Below are positions 35,106 to 45,975 of a stretch of DNA of 64,000 nucleotides, piece after piece. Numbering within the stretch: position 1 is the stretch's first letter; every line of letters begins with the position of its first letter. Under the pieces are notes generated by a model, which did no database searches, had not been told where the DNA came from, and saw nothing but the letters and a program-made list of their open reading frames with translations. Source of the DNA: Notolepis coatsorum (Eukaryota; Chordata; Actinopteri; Aulopiformes; Paralepididae); assembly GCA_963971535.1 (NCBI GenBank), contig OZ020589.1, positions 72,317,520-72,381,519 of the forward strand. The letters are read 5' to 3'. The position numbers and the translations under genes were made by a program.

Positions 35106-35154
35106 TGTGCGACCGCACTGCTCGCACACCCCCTGAGGCGGCCCTGCACACCAC

Positions 35155-36220
35155 AGGGTAATTATAACAGACAACACATGCATTCACTCGACCCATTCAA
35201 CCAAACACGTCACAGAGCAAGAAAGACCAGGTTCACCTTGTGGAAAATAGCAGAGCCTGAGCCTGCATGATAACCCCCCTGTGAAGCCCACTGGATGCGA
35301 CATTCTGTCACCAATTCCCACCGAGAGGTGACAGTATGAGGGACTGGCCTGCCTCCAGAGTGACAAAAGATAAACTTTACCCCAGCAGGAACAGACACAG
35401 GAGGAGCCGTTCAATGATTGTACGGTACGACAGCTCCTCATTTGACAAAGTGGATAATGTGCTTGTGTAGGGCACACACCGGGGGTAATGCTGCTGCAAT
35501 AAATTATAGTGAGGCACTACTGCTACTGGTATCAGTCCAATACCAGGCTAAAAACAGGGTATTGTATCAGAGAATATCCCCAATATTACAATCAGATACC
35601 AAGGACCACATGTACACATGTCAGAAATCAAAGTGACTTAATTTGCTACATTTATGACATGTAGAAACATGTTAGATATCTCTAATAGAGAAACATGTCA
35701 TTTTGACCAATGACCCCAAACTGCTGTTCTAAGTCTATATTATTAAACCTTTCCCACTGCCGAGTCCTAAACGTTCAGTATCGAGCAATACAAAATCCAT
35801 TGCTTTTACTCAATTTAATTAGTTTATCATTTTTAAGAATTGTATTCTATTTTGTATTGATTGATACTGAACGTTTAAGACTCGGCAGTGGGGAAAGTGG
35901 CATCGGTGCATCATCCCTATAAGATGAACGGTTTGCTAGAGAGAGTATTCCGGGATATGGGCCTGGGTGTTGCGGTAAGGTAGCAAAAGAATCCATGAAA
36001 TGAGCATGTCTTGTGTTTAGGAGAACAGGCTATATCCACTAGACACAAACAGTGGGATCCCTACTAGCAACGTCATGCGACACAAAAGGTAAACTAGTAG
36101 GCCTAGAACTTATGATAGAGAACAGTACATATAGCAGCCGCTGAAGAATGAAGTAGCATGATGGGCCTTAGTGACAGTGCAGTAAAGCAGATCCTTTGTG
36201 TGTTTGGGGAAGGAGAGTGT
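35155..36220. other. Upstream/intronic sequence with a hairpin
   Basis: No gene seen. The hairpin at 35749-35897 is listed separately; the rest is apparently unique. Confidence 0.45.
35749..35897. repeat. Inverted repeat, arms about 48 bp, loop about 52 bp
   Basis: 35749-35796 (ctttcccactgccgagtcct...) pairs with 35849-35897 with few mismatches. It could be a tiny foldback element or a transcribed hairpin. No target duplication is apparent. Confidence 0.85.
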
Positions 36221-38342
36221 TTCAAGTTCAAGTTCTTTAATAGTTGTCATACAGAAGTACAGAATACTTTCATACAAAATGCTTCTTACTGTTACGCTCC
36301 AGAGACTGTGCTAGACAAGATAGTATCAAATAACATAATAACATAATATAGCATGAATTTAGAAGAAGAAAATGAGGTCACAGTTGTTCGGTATAGACAT
36401 ATGTACAATGTTCTGAGTTACCATATAATATACAATACACAACTATGCAGTGTACTAATGTACAGTACTATCTAGTGCAAAGCAGAAATGGGATGAGGTA
36501 CAATTTTAGGTACAATTTACAGTAAGGTGTACGAGTTGTAGTGCAATCCTTCATCCATAAATATAAAGTGTGGGGAGTGGGTGCTACAGTGTGTTTGTTT
36601 AAAGTGGGTGTGTGCTATAAAGTGTGTGTAGTGGGTGCTACAGTGTGTTTGTTTAAAGTGAGTGTGTGCGTGTGGATGTGTGTGCTATGTGTGTTTGGTG
36701 GTTGTTGTTGTGTAGTGTTCATTCATTGTTCGTTTAGCAGCCTGATGGCCTGGGGATAGAAGCTACTTCTGAGTCTTTCTGTGCTCGCCTTGAGACTCCT
36801 GTATCGCTTGCCTGACGGCAGCAGTTCAAAGAGGCAGTTGTTCGGGTGGCTCGAGTCCTTAATAATTCTCTTAGCCTTCCCCTTGCAACGCTTGTAGTAA
36901 ATGTTCTGGAGGGTGGGGAGCCCCCCTCCGATTGTGCGTTCGGCTGAACGTGTCACTCTTTGTAGTCTGCTTTGGTCTTTTGCAGTGCTATTCCCAAACC
37001 AGGAGGTGATGTTGCCGGTCAAGATGCTCTCTATTGTACATGAGTAGAAGTTCTTAAGGATCTTCTGGCTGACTTGGAACTTCCTTAGGCGCCTGAGGAA
37101 GTAGAGGCGTTGTCGTGCCTTCTTCACCACACTGTTAATGTGTATGGTCCATTTCAAGTCCTCGGATATGTGGGCTCCGAGGTACTTGAAGCTGTTGACT
37201 CTCTCAACCGGTGCCCCGTCGATGCTGAGGGGGCTGTAGTCCTTGCCCCCCGACCTCCTGAAGTCCACAATCATCTCCTTTGTTTTGCTGACGTTCAGGG
37301 AGAGGCTGTTTTCCTGGCACCATCCCGCCAGGACCTTGACCTCTTCCAGGTAGGCCCTCTCGTCGTTGGCAGAGATCAGGCCCACCACCACTGTGTCGTC
37401 AGCAAATTTGACGATTGTATTGCTACTCCGCTGAGCCACACAGTCGTGTGTGTACAGGGAGTAGAGGAGGGGACTCAGAACACAGCCCTGGGGGGCCCCT
37501 ATGTTGAGGGTGATGGATGAGGAGGTGCAGTTGCCTGCTCTCACCACCTGGGGTCTGCCAGTCAGGAAGTCCAAGACCCACTGGCAGAGGTCATAGCCCA
37601 AGCCCAGGTCCCTGAGCTTGGCTATGAGTATGGAGGGGACTATGGTATTGAATGCCGAGCTGTAGTCGATGAATAGCATTCTCACATAGTTCCCCTGCCT
37701 CTTGTCCAGGTGTGATGCTGCTGTGTGCAGCACATGGGATATGGCGTCCTCCGTGGACCTGTTGGGGCGGTATGCAAATTGCAGGGGGTCCATGTTGATG
37801 GGGAGGGAGGAGCAGATGTAGCCCTTTACTAGCTTCTCAAAGCACTTCATGGCTATGGAGGTGAGAGCTACAGGGCGGTAGTCGTTGAGGCAAGCAGGCT
37901 TGGATTTTTTGGGTACAGGGATAATAGTGGACTTCTTCAGGCAGGTGGGGATGACAGCCTGTTCTAAGGACAGGTTAAATATGTCAGTGAATACTGGGGC
38001 CAGTTGGTCGGCACAGACTTTTAGGACGCGGCCGGGGATGCCGTCCGGACCTGCTGCCTTCCTGATATTCACTTTTTTAAAGGTCCGCCTCACCTCATGC
38101 TCTGTTACCCTGAACACTGCGCCTCCATCAGCAGCCGACCCCCCCCCCCCCATTGCCGAGGCTTGTGAGCCGGTGTTGTTATTACCAGCATCAAACCTCG
38201 CATAGAAGGTATTGAGGTCGTTTGCTAAGGAGATGTCACTGTTCAGTTTGAGGGAGGCGCCTTTGTAGTCTGTCATCGTTTTGAGCCCCTGCCACATAGC
38301 TCTAGAGTCAGCTTGTTCAAACTGGAGTTTCCAAATGACATC
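36221..38342 (-). mobile_element. LINE-A (L2/Rex-type non-LTR retrotransposon), 5'-truncated, inverted
   Basis: On the minus strand it starts near 38342 inside the region before the reverse transcriptase, carries a long open frame (36723-38297), a 3' UTR of about 500 bp with repeated cacactgtagcaccc words, and ends in the tail attaaagaacttgaacttg (to 36221). The endonuclease domain is missing, as in most 5'-truncated insertions. A second, very similar copy lies in the other orientation at 54965-56676. Confidence 0.88.
36723..38297 (-). CDS. LINE-A reverse transcriptase (open frame, 524 codons)
   Basis: The frame encodes the reverse transcriptase that primes on nicked target DNA in L2/Rex/CR1-group elements. 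Visible blocks: AAGPDGIPGRVLK (81-93), [20 protein letters not shown] (121-140, fingers), [15 protein letters not shown] (171-185), [10 protein letters not shown] (209-218, first catalytic aspartate), [19 protein letters not shown] (267-285), FADD (298-301, catalytic pair), [18 protein letters not shown] and FKYLGAHI, then a C-terminal region ending AIRLLNEQ. The frame is uninterrupted and can be read a further 16 codons upstream of the first ATG, to a stop near 38345. The apurinic endonuclease expected upstream is absent. With all catalytic blocks intact the copy looks young. Clade assignment within the Jockey superfamily is by motif resemblance only. Confidence 0.9.
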   Translation of the reverse strand: MWQGLKTMTDYKGASLKLNSDISLANDLNTFYARFDAGNNNTGSQASAMGGGGSAADGGAVFRVTEHEVRRTFKKVNIRKAAGPDGIPGRVLKVCADQLAPVFTDIFNLSLEQAVIPTCLKKSTIIPVPKKSKPACLNDYRPVALTSIAMKCFEKLVKGYICSSLPINMDPLQFAYRPNRSTEDAISHVLHTAASHLDKRQGNYVRMLFIDYSSAFNTIVPSILIAKLRDLGLGYDLCQWVLDFLTGRPQVVRAGNCTSSSITLNIGAPQGCVLSPLLYSLYTHDCVAQRSSNTIVKFADDTVVVGLISANDERAYLEEVKVLAGWCQENSLSLNVSKTKEMIVDFRRSGGKDYSPLSIDGAPVERVNSFKYLGAHISEDLKWTIHINSVVKKARQRLYFLRRLRKFQVSQKILKNFYSCTIESILTGNITSWFGNSTAKDQSRLQRVTRSAERTIGGGLPTLQNIYYKRCKGKAKRIIKDSSHPNNCLFELLPSGKRYRSLKASTERLRSSFYPQAIRLLNEQ

Positions 38343-38807
38343 ATCTTATAGGCAATTAAATACAAGCTGGACTTATTTCCCCTTCAAGGATTATACCAAT
38401 CTCAAACCCTTCCCTCTTTTCTTGATCCTCCAATCACAACAGTTGCTTCCCTCAGACCAACTTTTGAGATATAATAATAATAACTACACAGTAAGTGTGT
38501 AGTCGTGAGAGGATTCTTTTTTCTTCAATTCAGTAGTGTGATGGACTTGCTTTATGTGATGGCACCCGTTCTGGCAAAAATAGCAGCAATCAAGCAGCAA
38601 CACTTTGACGGGGCCAAAAGGGTTTTGGGCCAAAGCCATATGAGGTTTTATGCGAGTCACCGTGGACAGGATCCAAGCTGTGAGTGACAAGAGATTGTTT
38701 ACTTTCAACAATAACTGATGGTCACTCCACTTTTCTCCTCACGTTTCACATCTCTGCTGCCCTGTCCTTCCTCCTTCCTCCCGACTGTCTCCGACATGAC
38801 ACAGCAC
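38343..38807. other. Short intergenic/intronic stretch, no gene seen
   Basis: Apparently unique sequence between LINE-A and the hAT terminus at 38808. Confidence 0.45.
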
Positions 38808-38968
38808 TAGGGATGGGTACCTTTCACATTTGAACCGATACCGGTACCCAACGGTACCCTTTTTCTGTACTTTAGTCTCTAAAAATGTAATCTACCTACC
38901 TCAGTTGAAGAAAAAAAATCCAAACTTAATATTTTATAAATAAATAATGTATTATGTCAACAATAATT

Positions 38969-39510
38969 CAAAGGGTAAGTTAGACTAGTGATAAAGACAG
39001 CATGTTTCAAAGTGTAAGTTAGACTAGTGATAAAGACAGCATGTTTCAAAGTGTAAGTTAGACTAGTGATAAAGACAGCATGTTTCAAAGTGTAAGTTAG
39101 ACTAGTGATAAAGACAGCATGTTTCAAAGTGTAAGTTAGGCTAGTGATAAAGACAGCATGTTTCAAAGTGTAAGTTAGACTAGTGATAAAGACAGCATGT
39201 TTCAAAGTGTAAGTTAGACTAGTGATAAAGACAGCAAGTTTCAAAGTGTAAGTTAGACTAGTGATAAAGACAGCATGTTTCAAAGTGTAAGTTAGGCTAG
39301 TGATAAAGACAGCATGTTTCAAAGTGTAAGTTAGACTAGTGATAAAGACAGCATGTTTCAAAGGGTAAGTTAGGCTAGTGATAAAGACAGAATGTTTCAA
39401 AGGGTAAGTTAGGCTAGTGATAAAGACAGCATGTTTCAAAGTGTAAGTTAGGCTAGTGATAAAGACAGCATGTTTCAAAGTGTAAGTTAGGCTGGTGATA
39501 AAGACAGCAG
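38969..39510. repeat. 39-bp minisatellite, about 14 units
   Basis: The unit contains gataaagacagcatgtttc and gtgtaagttagactagt; variants are gact/ggct and gtgt/gggt. 39 is a multiple of three, so the minus strand stays open for 173 codons with a 13-residue period, an artefact. Confidence 0.97.
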
Positions 39511-39551
39511 CCTCATAATGTGAAGTTAGCTACAATAAAATCAAGATGGAG

Positions 39552-40771
39552 TAGGGCTGGGCGATATGGCCTCTAAATGATATCGCGATATTTTTTGGCC
39601 ATATCGCGATATTTTGACATTTCCTCTAAATCACTTAAAAATGCTTGATTTAACCCTTTGATGCATACAGTCACACCAATATGATGATTATAATAAGTCC
39701 CTGCAACATATGTTTGCATTATTAAACCATGAAGATGCTTTAAAAAATAATGTAATGAAAATGTACTAAGAGTAGTCTACTGACACACTAATAATTTTTT
39801 TTTACATCTAAGACTATTTATATAAAAACTCTTGGGTGCCTAAGACTTTTACACAGTACTGTTTTCTACCCACTTTAGCCAAACACACACACACATATAT
39901 ATATGTATATATATACACACCCTACTGTGAGAAAATAATAATCACACACAAAGGTATAATGGCTTATAGCAGACTTAATGATTTTAGAATATTTCAGATA
40001 ATGAAATTAAATGTTTATATCATCAACTATCCAGTTAGTATTTATACTGTCTGTAAAGTTTGGCTACTTTAAATCATTGAATGTAGAGAGAGAGCGAGAG
40101 AGAGAGAGAGAGAGGGGGCAAGAATGAACAAGAGAGCCAGCCCCCCCCCCCCCCCCCCCCCCCCCCCTCGGGTTTTGTTCTAGGTTCGCGTTTTGATCGT
40201 CTAAGCTTCCGTAGGTGATGACATCACACTCGAATGTAAACAGGAAGAGATGGAGATGGAGACACACGGAGATGGAAATTGAATGATATACAGAAACGAA
40301 TAACCAATAAATATGAAGTTATGTTTAAACTTCTGTTGTCAAGCGTTGTCAATATAACCCACCCCATTTCCTCACGAATGGAACTAGTCTTGTGGAGTCC
40401 GCTTTGACCGTTGTCCAGGGTTAGCAGCAGCTATCGCTAGTTAGCTTAGCATAATCCTAATGGATACCTTGGTTAGCAGCTACCATTAGCTCATTGCTTG
40501 TGCAATTAAATGACATGTTATTAAAGGTCCGCGCTGGTCTGTCTAATGAAATTACAACCGCAACATTATATCGCACTGTACAGCCCTGACTACACTAACG
40601 TTAGCCTATAGCTCCGCCGTCCCTTCTCGAGGAAAGCACTGCGAGTGTCTCTCGGCCGCGGGCGGCGCCATATAAACTAAATACTCGATGTTCGCGATAT
40701 AGTACAGTACTACATCTCGGGTAGAACAATCCGCGATACATCGAGTATACTCAATATATCGCCCACCCCTA
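39552..40771. mobile_element. Non-autonomous hAT element with intact target duplication
   Basis: Perfect 8-bp duplication agatggag at 39544-39551 and 40772-40779. The termini are tagggctgggcgatatgg and, read inward from the right, taggggtgggcgatatat, with gatatcgcgata repeats next to the left end and cgcgatacatcgag near the right. Inside are a short Tc1-like scrap (39832-39875, gggtgcctaagacttttaca), GA repeats (40083-40114), a C27 run (40140-40166) and a gttagc-rich block. Confidence 0.92.
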
Positions 40772-41001
40772 AGATGGAGGACTTCTATAAGGATATTAAA
40801 AAAAAACTAACCGATAGAGTACCGTGAGGAGAAACCAAAAGGTTGTACAGTAAGTACCATGTAATGTAATGGTTGACAACGATGGGAATAAGGCAGGTGC
40901 TGCTAAATGCACAGATACTAACACTTTTCTTTGACACAGCAAAGACGGCACTTCTCATTTGCTAAAACGTCAAGAGTACATGCCCAAAAAAAACAGGTAA
41001 A

Positions 41002-41490
41002 ATGACCTTGTATGTTAGGATGGGGAAAGTCTCATCAAAAGCAAAAGATGCAGTTATGGAAAAATGTAGCAAGGTGTGTGCAAGAGATATGCAGGCCTTC
41101 AGAGCTTTCCAGTCACCAGTGTTCACAGGGTCGACATGGGAGCCGCATGTGGTGATGTTAAATAACTCCTTTCAGGGGCATCTGTATCCCAACATGGGGA
41201 GAAATGTGCTGCAATCAAAGCCAAGCTATTCAGAAGGCCATATTTGAGCCGGTGGCGCTGCAACGGATATGTGGACAGATGATTATCGCAAAGTGAGCTA
41301 TAGAATAATAACTACATCAATAAAAACTGGGAATTCCACAGCCGAGTGATCTGTACATGTGCTTACCCAAATGTGCCGAAAACAGGAGCGAACATAAAGA
41401 ACAAAATCATCAAACAACTGAAAGATTTCGGCCTGACACAGTTGGATAGATGTTACGTCAGAGAACAAATCTATTCATAAAATGGATCAC
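41002..41490 (+). pseudogene. hAT transposase remnant
   Basis: In two frames the conserved hAT catalytic-region text is readable: AATDMWTDDYRKVSYRIITT (from about 41251), followed after a one-base shift by NWEFHSRVICTCAYP, KTGANIKNKIIKQLKDFG and LTQLDRCYVRE. The TDxWT motif carries the first catalytic aspartate and the F/LHS segment follows it as in Ac/Charlie-type transposases. Upstream, VCARDMQAFRAFQSPVF (from about 41068) fits the segment that precedes it. Stops, a frameshift and the loss of everything after the second block (including the insertion domain, catalytic E and dimerisation C-terminus) make it a pseudogene. It probably belongs to the element starting at 38808. Confidence 0.7.
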
Positions 41491-41549
41491 CATTCAATGT
41501 TATTGAAAACTCCTGTCTGTGACTGATAAGTACTTACTTACATTACTTC

Positions 41550-42945
41550 TAGGGATGGGTACCGAATTAGATACTTTTAAGGGTACCGACCGAATCACGT
41601 CGCTACTACCGAGTACCGATTCACGTGAGATCCGCCGGTGCCACATTTCGGTACTCTTAACACTATGGTCGCCGAAAACAAGTTTTCACGTCATTCCGAG
41701 CCATGCTCATTCTGCCGAAGACGCCGTAACTCGTCTTTGATGTCAATATTTCAAAAATCTGTCATCGAAATCATATTTCCTTTCCGGAGCCCTGAGACAC
41801 AGTGCTGATCTCCTCTCAACTCTCTAGCGGTTCAAGAGCGCCATCTGGTGGCCGATCGGCAGATCGCCAACCGGATATTAACCTTTGAACCGGTAGTACT
41901 CATCCAAATGTGGTCCGGCCAATCGCTATAGCTCCCGCGACTCCATCTTGAAAAACTGGATAATAGATTGCTCGCCCTAACTCTGTAAACAACGTTATTT
42001 GGACGTATATACTATTATACAACCTGGAAATGGATCGGGCATTTCTACATCCCATAATAGAAAAAAATCTGTTCCACGCTCATCTGCCAGCGGCGCGAGG
42101 AAGCCACGGTAAGATTCAGCGTTATTTTCTAACGTATTCTATACTAACTGATCTGATGAACATATGACCCACTCTGGATGAATCATCTAACGCTGCCCAC
42201 GGAATTATAAACGATCCCCCGCCCATCCGGTCAACATCAGATGATGCGTAGAAACTTCTAGAAGTACGTCCAGTTGAAACTTTTTATCTGGCACAGATTC
42301 CTACCAAACTGTATTTGATCATCAATATAATGCATTTAGGGCTATAAATCACGTTCTGAAGAAAGCTGCAGAAAACGATAAAAACATACTTGTACTTTAG
42401 ACCATATTTTAGTATGAATATGTGAATGAAAAAGTTTAACGTTGCTACACCCTGAACAATACATATAGGACATTGAATGGGCCATAATAATGGCAATGTA
42501 GCAATAGAATTTAAAAAGTTATAGCCCTGCAAAGAAGGGGAACTTCTCCATAGACAAATAGAGCTGGCAGAGGATGGTATATTAAGAATTTAACCCATGG
42601 CGATTAAAGTGTTAAAAAATAAAAATTATTTACCTACTTTAAAAAAAAAATTACGACGTCAATGTTTTGTTTACCGCGAAACTAAACCTATGAAGTGTGC
42701 CGCACGTTCACGTCAACACGCACAATATACTGTACACTTACCTAGGATTTGACTTGATTCAACAACAAAGCAGTCGGGGAAATGGCAAGCCAAAAACAGT
42801 TGCAAGTGTTGTTACACTTTACAACACTTGCTGCAATATTATATAGTATAATAAATTATTTGAAGTTTGGATTTAATTTGTTTGCAACTGAGGTAGGTAG
42901 ATAACATTTTTAGAGACTAACGTACCGAAAAAAGGTACCGTTGGG
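41550..42945. mobile_element. hAT-type element hosting a piggyBac-like insertion
   Basis: The left end tagggatgggtaccgaat is followed by gtaccgacc/gtaccga words. The right part 42880-42940 (gtaggtagataaca ... ggtaccgttggg) is the inverted counterpart of 38840-38905 but lacks the last ~35 bp of terminus. Removing 41657-42615 rejoins the two parts. The right boundary is therefore approximate. Confidence 0.55.
41657..42615 (-). mobile_element. piggyBac-like non-autonomous element (copy 1)
   Basis: Bounded by TTAA at 41657-41660 and 42612-42615. Termini just inside are cactatggtcgcc and, from the right, cactttaatcgcc. The body matches 59014-59974 in the opposite orientation over most of its length (for example ctctatttgtctatggagaa and gttcaagagcgccatctggt). 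No intact transposase frame. Confidence 0.8.
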
Positions 42946-43062
42946 ATTCATAAAAGAACAAACTTGAAATCTATTTAGCTACAAACTACACCCCATGCAT
43001 GAACTCCGTTTCAATTAAATGAGAGGAGTTTGCATAGCTCGTCACTATATTTTTTTGTAAAC

Positions 43063-43254
43063 TAGGGCTGGGGGGGGGGGGGGGGGGTAACTATATTAAA
43101 TCTTAATTGAAACGATTCTTAAAATTCCAAGATCTATGTTTTAATCTTAAAAAAAGAAAAGAAAATAATCTAAACCCGTTTCTAGGAGATTTTCACTAAA
43201 TGCTCAGTTTGAATTAGTCTTGAATCGGGTAATCGGTGCAGATACCCAGCCCTA
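43063..43254. mobile_element. Miniature hAT-like element
   Basis: 192 bp with termini tagggctggg and cccagcccta and a G17-18 run directly behind the left terminus. The 8-bp flanks do not match, so the call rests on the inverted termini. Confidence 0.5.
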
Positions 43255-43569
43255 TATTGGCTTATTAATGAGCCAACATCATGATTTTTTGTTTTGGATA
43301 TTCTAAACTTAATTAATTGAGCTTCCTGTGTCACTTCCCACGTGTGTTTTCACAACAAAACCTAGCTTGGAGACCAGACAGACTAGTTGGGGATTCCTCC
43401 TGGTGAAAGATATTGTAGTGTTGTAAACCCCTGTCGCTGATAAATCATGAAATCTGAAATCACAACGCCATCACAACTAGGCTACTTCAAGAGTTGTGTA
43501 GTGTGAAGAGCACAGTGTGCTGATGATTTGTAAAGGCGTGAGTGTAGGATTCTTTAACAATAGAAAGAC

Positions 43570-45116
43570 ACTCTACTCCACATGTACCTCTCTACTCCAC
43601 ATGTACCTCTCTACTCCACATGTACCTCTCTACTCCACATGTACCTCTCTACTCCACATGTACCTCTCTCTCTCTCTCTCTACTCCACATGTACCTCTCT
43701 CTCTCTACTCCACATGTACCTCTCTCTCTCTCTACTCCACATGTACCTCTCTACTCCACATGTACCTCTCTACTCCACATGTACCTCTCTACTCCACATG
43801 CACCTCTCTACTCCACATGTACCTCTCTACTCCACATGTACCTCTCTACTCCACATGTACCTCTCTCTACTCCACATGTACCTCTCTCTCTACTCCACAT
43901 GTACCTCTCTCTCTCTCTCTACTCCACATGTACCTCTCTACTCCACATGTACCTCTCTCTCTCTCTACTCCACATGTACCTCTCTACTCCACATGTACCT
44001 CTCTCTACTCCACATGTACCTCTCTACTCCACATGTACCTCTCTCTACTCCACATGTACCTCTCTCTCTCTACTCCACATGTACCTCTCTCTCTCTACTC
44101 CACATGTACCTCTCTCTCTCTCTCTACTCCACATGTACCTCTCTACTCCACATGTACCTCTCTCTCTCTCTACTCCACATGTACCTCTCTACTCCACATG
44201 TACCTCTCTACTGCACATGTACCTCTCTCTCTCTACTCCACATGTACCTCTCTCTCTCTACTCGACATGTACCTCTCTCTCTCTCTACTCCACATGTACC
44301 TCTCTCTCTCTCTACTCCACATGTACCTCTCTCTCTCTACTCCACATGTACCTCTCTCTCTCTACTCGACATGTACCTCTCTCTCTCTCTACTCCACATG
44401 TACCTCTCTCTCTCTCTACTCCACATGTACCTCTCTCTCTCTACTCCACATGTACCTCTCTCTCTCTCTCTACTCCACATGTACCTCTCTACTCCACATG
44501 TACCTCTCTCTCTCTCTACTCCACATGTACCTCTCTACTCCACATGTACCTCTCTCTCTCTCTACTCCACATGTACCTCTCTCTACTCCACATGTACCTC
44601 TCTCTCTCTCTACTCCACATGTACCTCTCTCTACTCCACATGTACCTCTCTCTCTACTCCACATGTACCTCTCTCTACTCCACATGTACCTCTCTCTACT
44701 CCACATGTACCTCTCTCTCTCTACTCCACATGTACCTCTCTCTCTCTCTACTCCACATGTACCTCTCTACTCCACATGTACCTCTCTCTCTCTACTCCAC
44801 ATGTACCTCTCTACTCCACATGTACCTCTCTACTCCACATGTACCTTTCTACTCCACATGTACCTCTCTACTCCACATGTACCTCTCTCTCTCTCTACTC
44901 TACATGTACCTCTCTCTCTCTCTACTCCACATGTACCTCTCTCTCTCTCTACTCTACATGTACCTCTCTCTCTCTCTACTCCACATGTACCTCTCTCTCT
45001 CTACTCCACATGTACCTCTCTCTCTCTCTACTCTACATGTACCTCTCTCTCTCTCTACTCCACATGTACCTCTCTCTCTCTCTACTCCACATGTACATCT
45101 CTCTACTCCACATGTA
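43570..45116. repeat. 1.5-kb minisatellite, 67 units of 19-33 bp
   Basis: The core unit is tactccacatgtacct followed by a CT run of variable length; I counted 67 acatgt cores. Single-base unit variants occur (tactcgacatg, tactctacatg, tactgcacatg, gtacctttc). All three forward frames are open for 500 or more codons because the unit has no stop codon, not because it is coding. Confidence 0.98.
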
Positions 45117-45519
45117 CTATAAGCAGGGATCTTAACTGTATTATCACTGACACAAATTAAAAGATGCATTGCTACGACTTAGGACAACATAACCATATTG
45201 ACAATGGCAAGTGATAAATGGACGACGGTCCACACATTATGTTAACTTTCAGACATATCACCCTTCCATCCAGCTCACAATCACTTCACAGGCAATCTTC
45301 CTACAATCATATTCAAATCAGAAATCAAGACAGTCTAAACTCGACAACAATGGCAGATTAATAAGAACCCGGTAGTTTATGTGTGTTGTGCTGCCGAGTG
45401 CAACACTGAACTGTTCAGTAACTACTAGATCAATAGCATAAAGGACAGAAAGCTCTCAAAACATTCCAGTATCTGCAATGATTCATGAAAGCAGAGAGAC
45501 TGCATGAAAACCCTGTGTG

Positions 45520-45600
45520 TATCTGTGTGCATGTGTGTGTGCGTGTGTGAGAGCACAGCTGTGTGTGTGCGTGTGTGCGTGTGTGTGTGCGTGTGTGTGT
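45520..45600. repeat. GT/GC-rich simple repeat
   Basis: Imperfect gtgtgtgcgt repeats on either side of gagagcacagct. Confidence 0.9.
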
Positions 45601-45773
45601 AGGCCAGTCACAACCAAGAAAACTGGAGCTCATATCCAATTTCCTGAAGCGCAATCATGCAGTAATGGATGACTCTGTGATATCTGCTTTCAAATTCGGC
45701 AGGAAATTTGCAGACAAAAAACATATTCCCAGTCATGGCCATAAACATACAGGACTGAGTCTTCCTTGTGAGA

Positions 45774-45787
45774 GAGTGAGAGAGAGA

Positions 45788-45846
<59 letters not shown>

Positions 45847-45915
45847 AGTGAGAGAGTGAGAGAGTGAGTGAGTGAGTGAGTGAGTGAGTGAGTGAGTGAG
45901 TGAGTGAGTGAGTGA

Positions 45916-45974
<59 letters not shown>
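45774..45974. repeat. Compound microsatellite (GAGAGT)n (GAGT)n (GT)n
   Basis: Three blocks follow directly: gagagt to about 45865, gagt to about 45920, gt to 45974. Each later block is a simplified form of the one before. Confidence 0.97.

Positions 45975-45975
<1 letters not shown>

Larger units (their letters stand above)
33263..35146 (-). mobile_element. hAT-like DNA transposon, copy B (complete)
   Basis: Perfect 8-bp duplication cacaccac at 33255-33262 and 35147-35154. The terminal inverted repeat is cagggccgcct at both ends, and gcgaggccctgtgcga occurs near each end. The interior matches copy A (870-1060, 2662-3540) in reverse orientation. An A/T run with central TA repeats (33333-33411) and a perfect G/C-armed palindrome (34959-35105) lie inside. 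On the minus strand near 34630-34650 there is a start MPKGVQSAGKYSKKK followed by stops, the only trace of a possible ancestral coding exon. Confidence 0.92.
38808..41549 (+). mobile_element. hAT-type element with transposase remnant, right terminus not seen
   Basis: The left terminus tagggatgggtacctttcac is followed by ggtaccgg words and, at about 38875-38905, ctctaaaaatgtaatctacc, which recurs inverted at about 42885-42925. A 39-bp minisatellite (38969-39510) and another hAT (39552-40771) sit inside it, and a degenerate transposase follows (41002-41490). The right boundary is uncertain because another related terminus begins at 41550. Confidence 0.5.

Noticed and set aside
37110-37520. 136-codon plus-strand frame opposite LINE-A (repeated at 55394-55804 on the minus strand)
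   Set aside because: Antisense shadow of the reverse-transcriptase frame; conserved only because both LINE copies are similar.
38957-39478. 173-codon minus-strand frame with a 13-residue repeat
   Set aside because: Product of the 39-bp minisatellite; no signal of selection or splice structure.
43517-45160. Three overlapping open frames of 500-547 codons
   Set aside because: They lie in the 67-unit minisatellite; all frames are open because the unit lacks stop codons, and the peptide is a low-complexity repeat.
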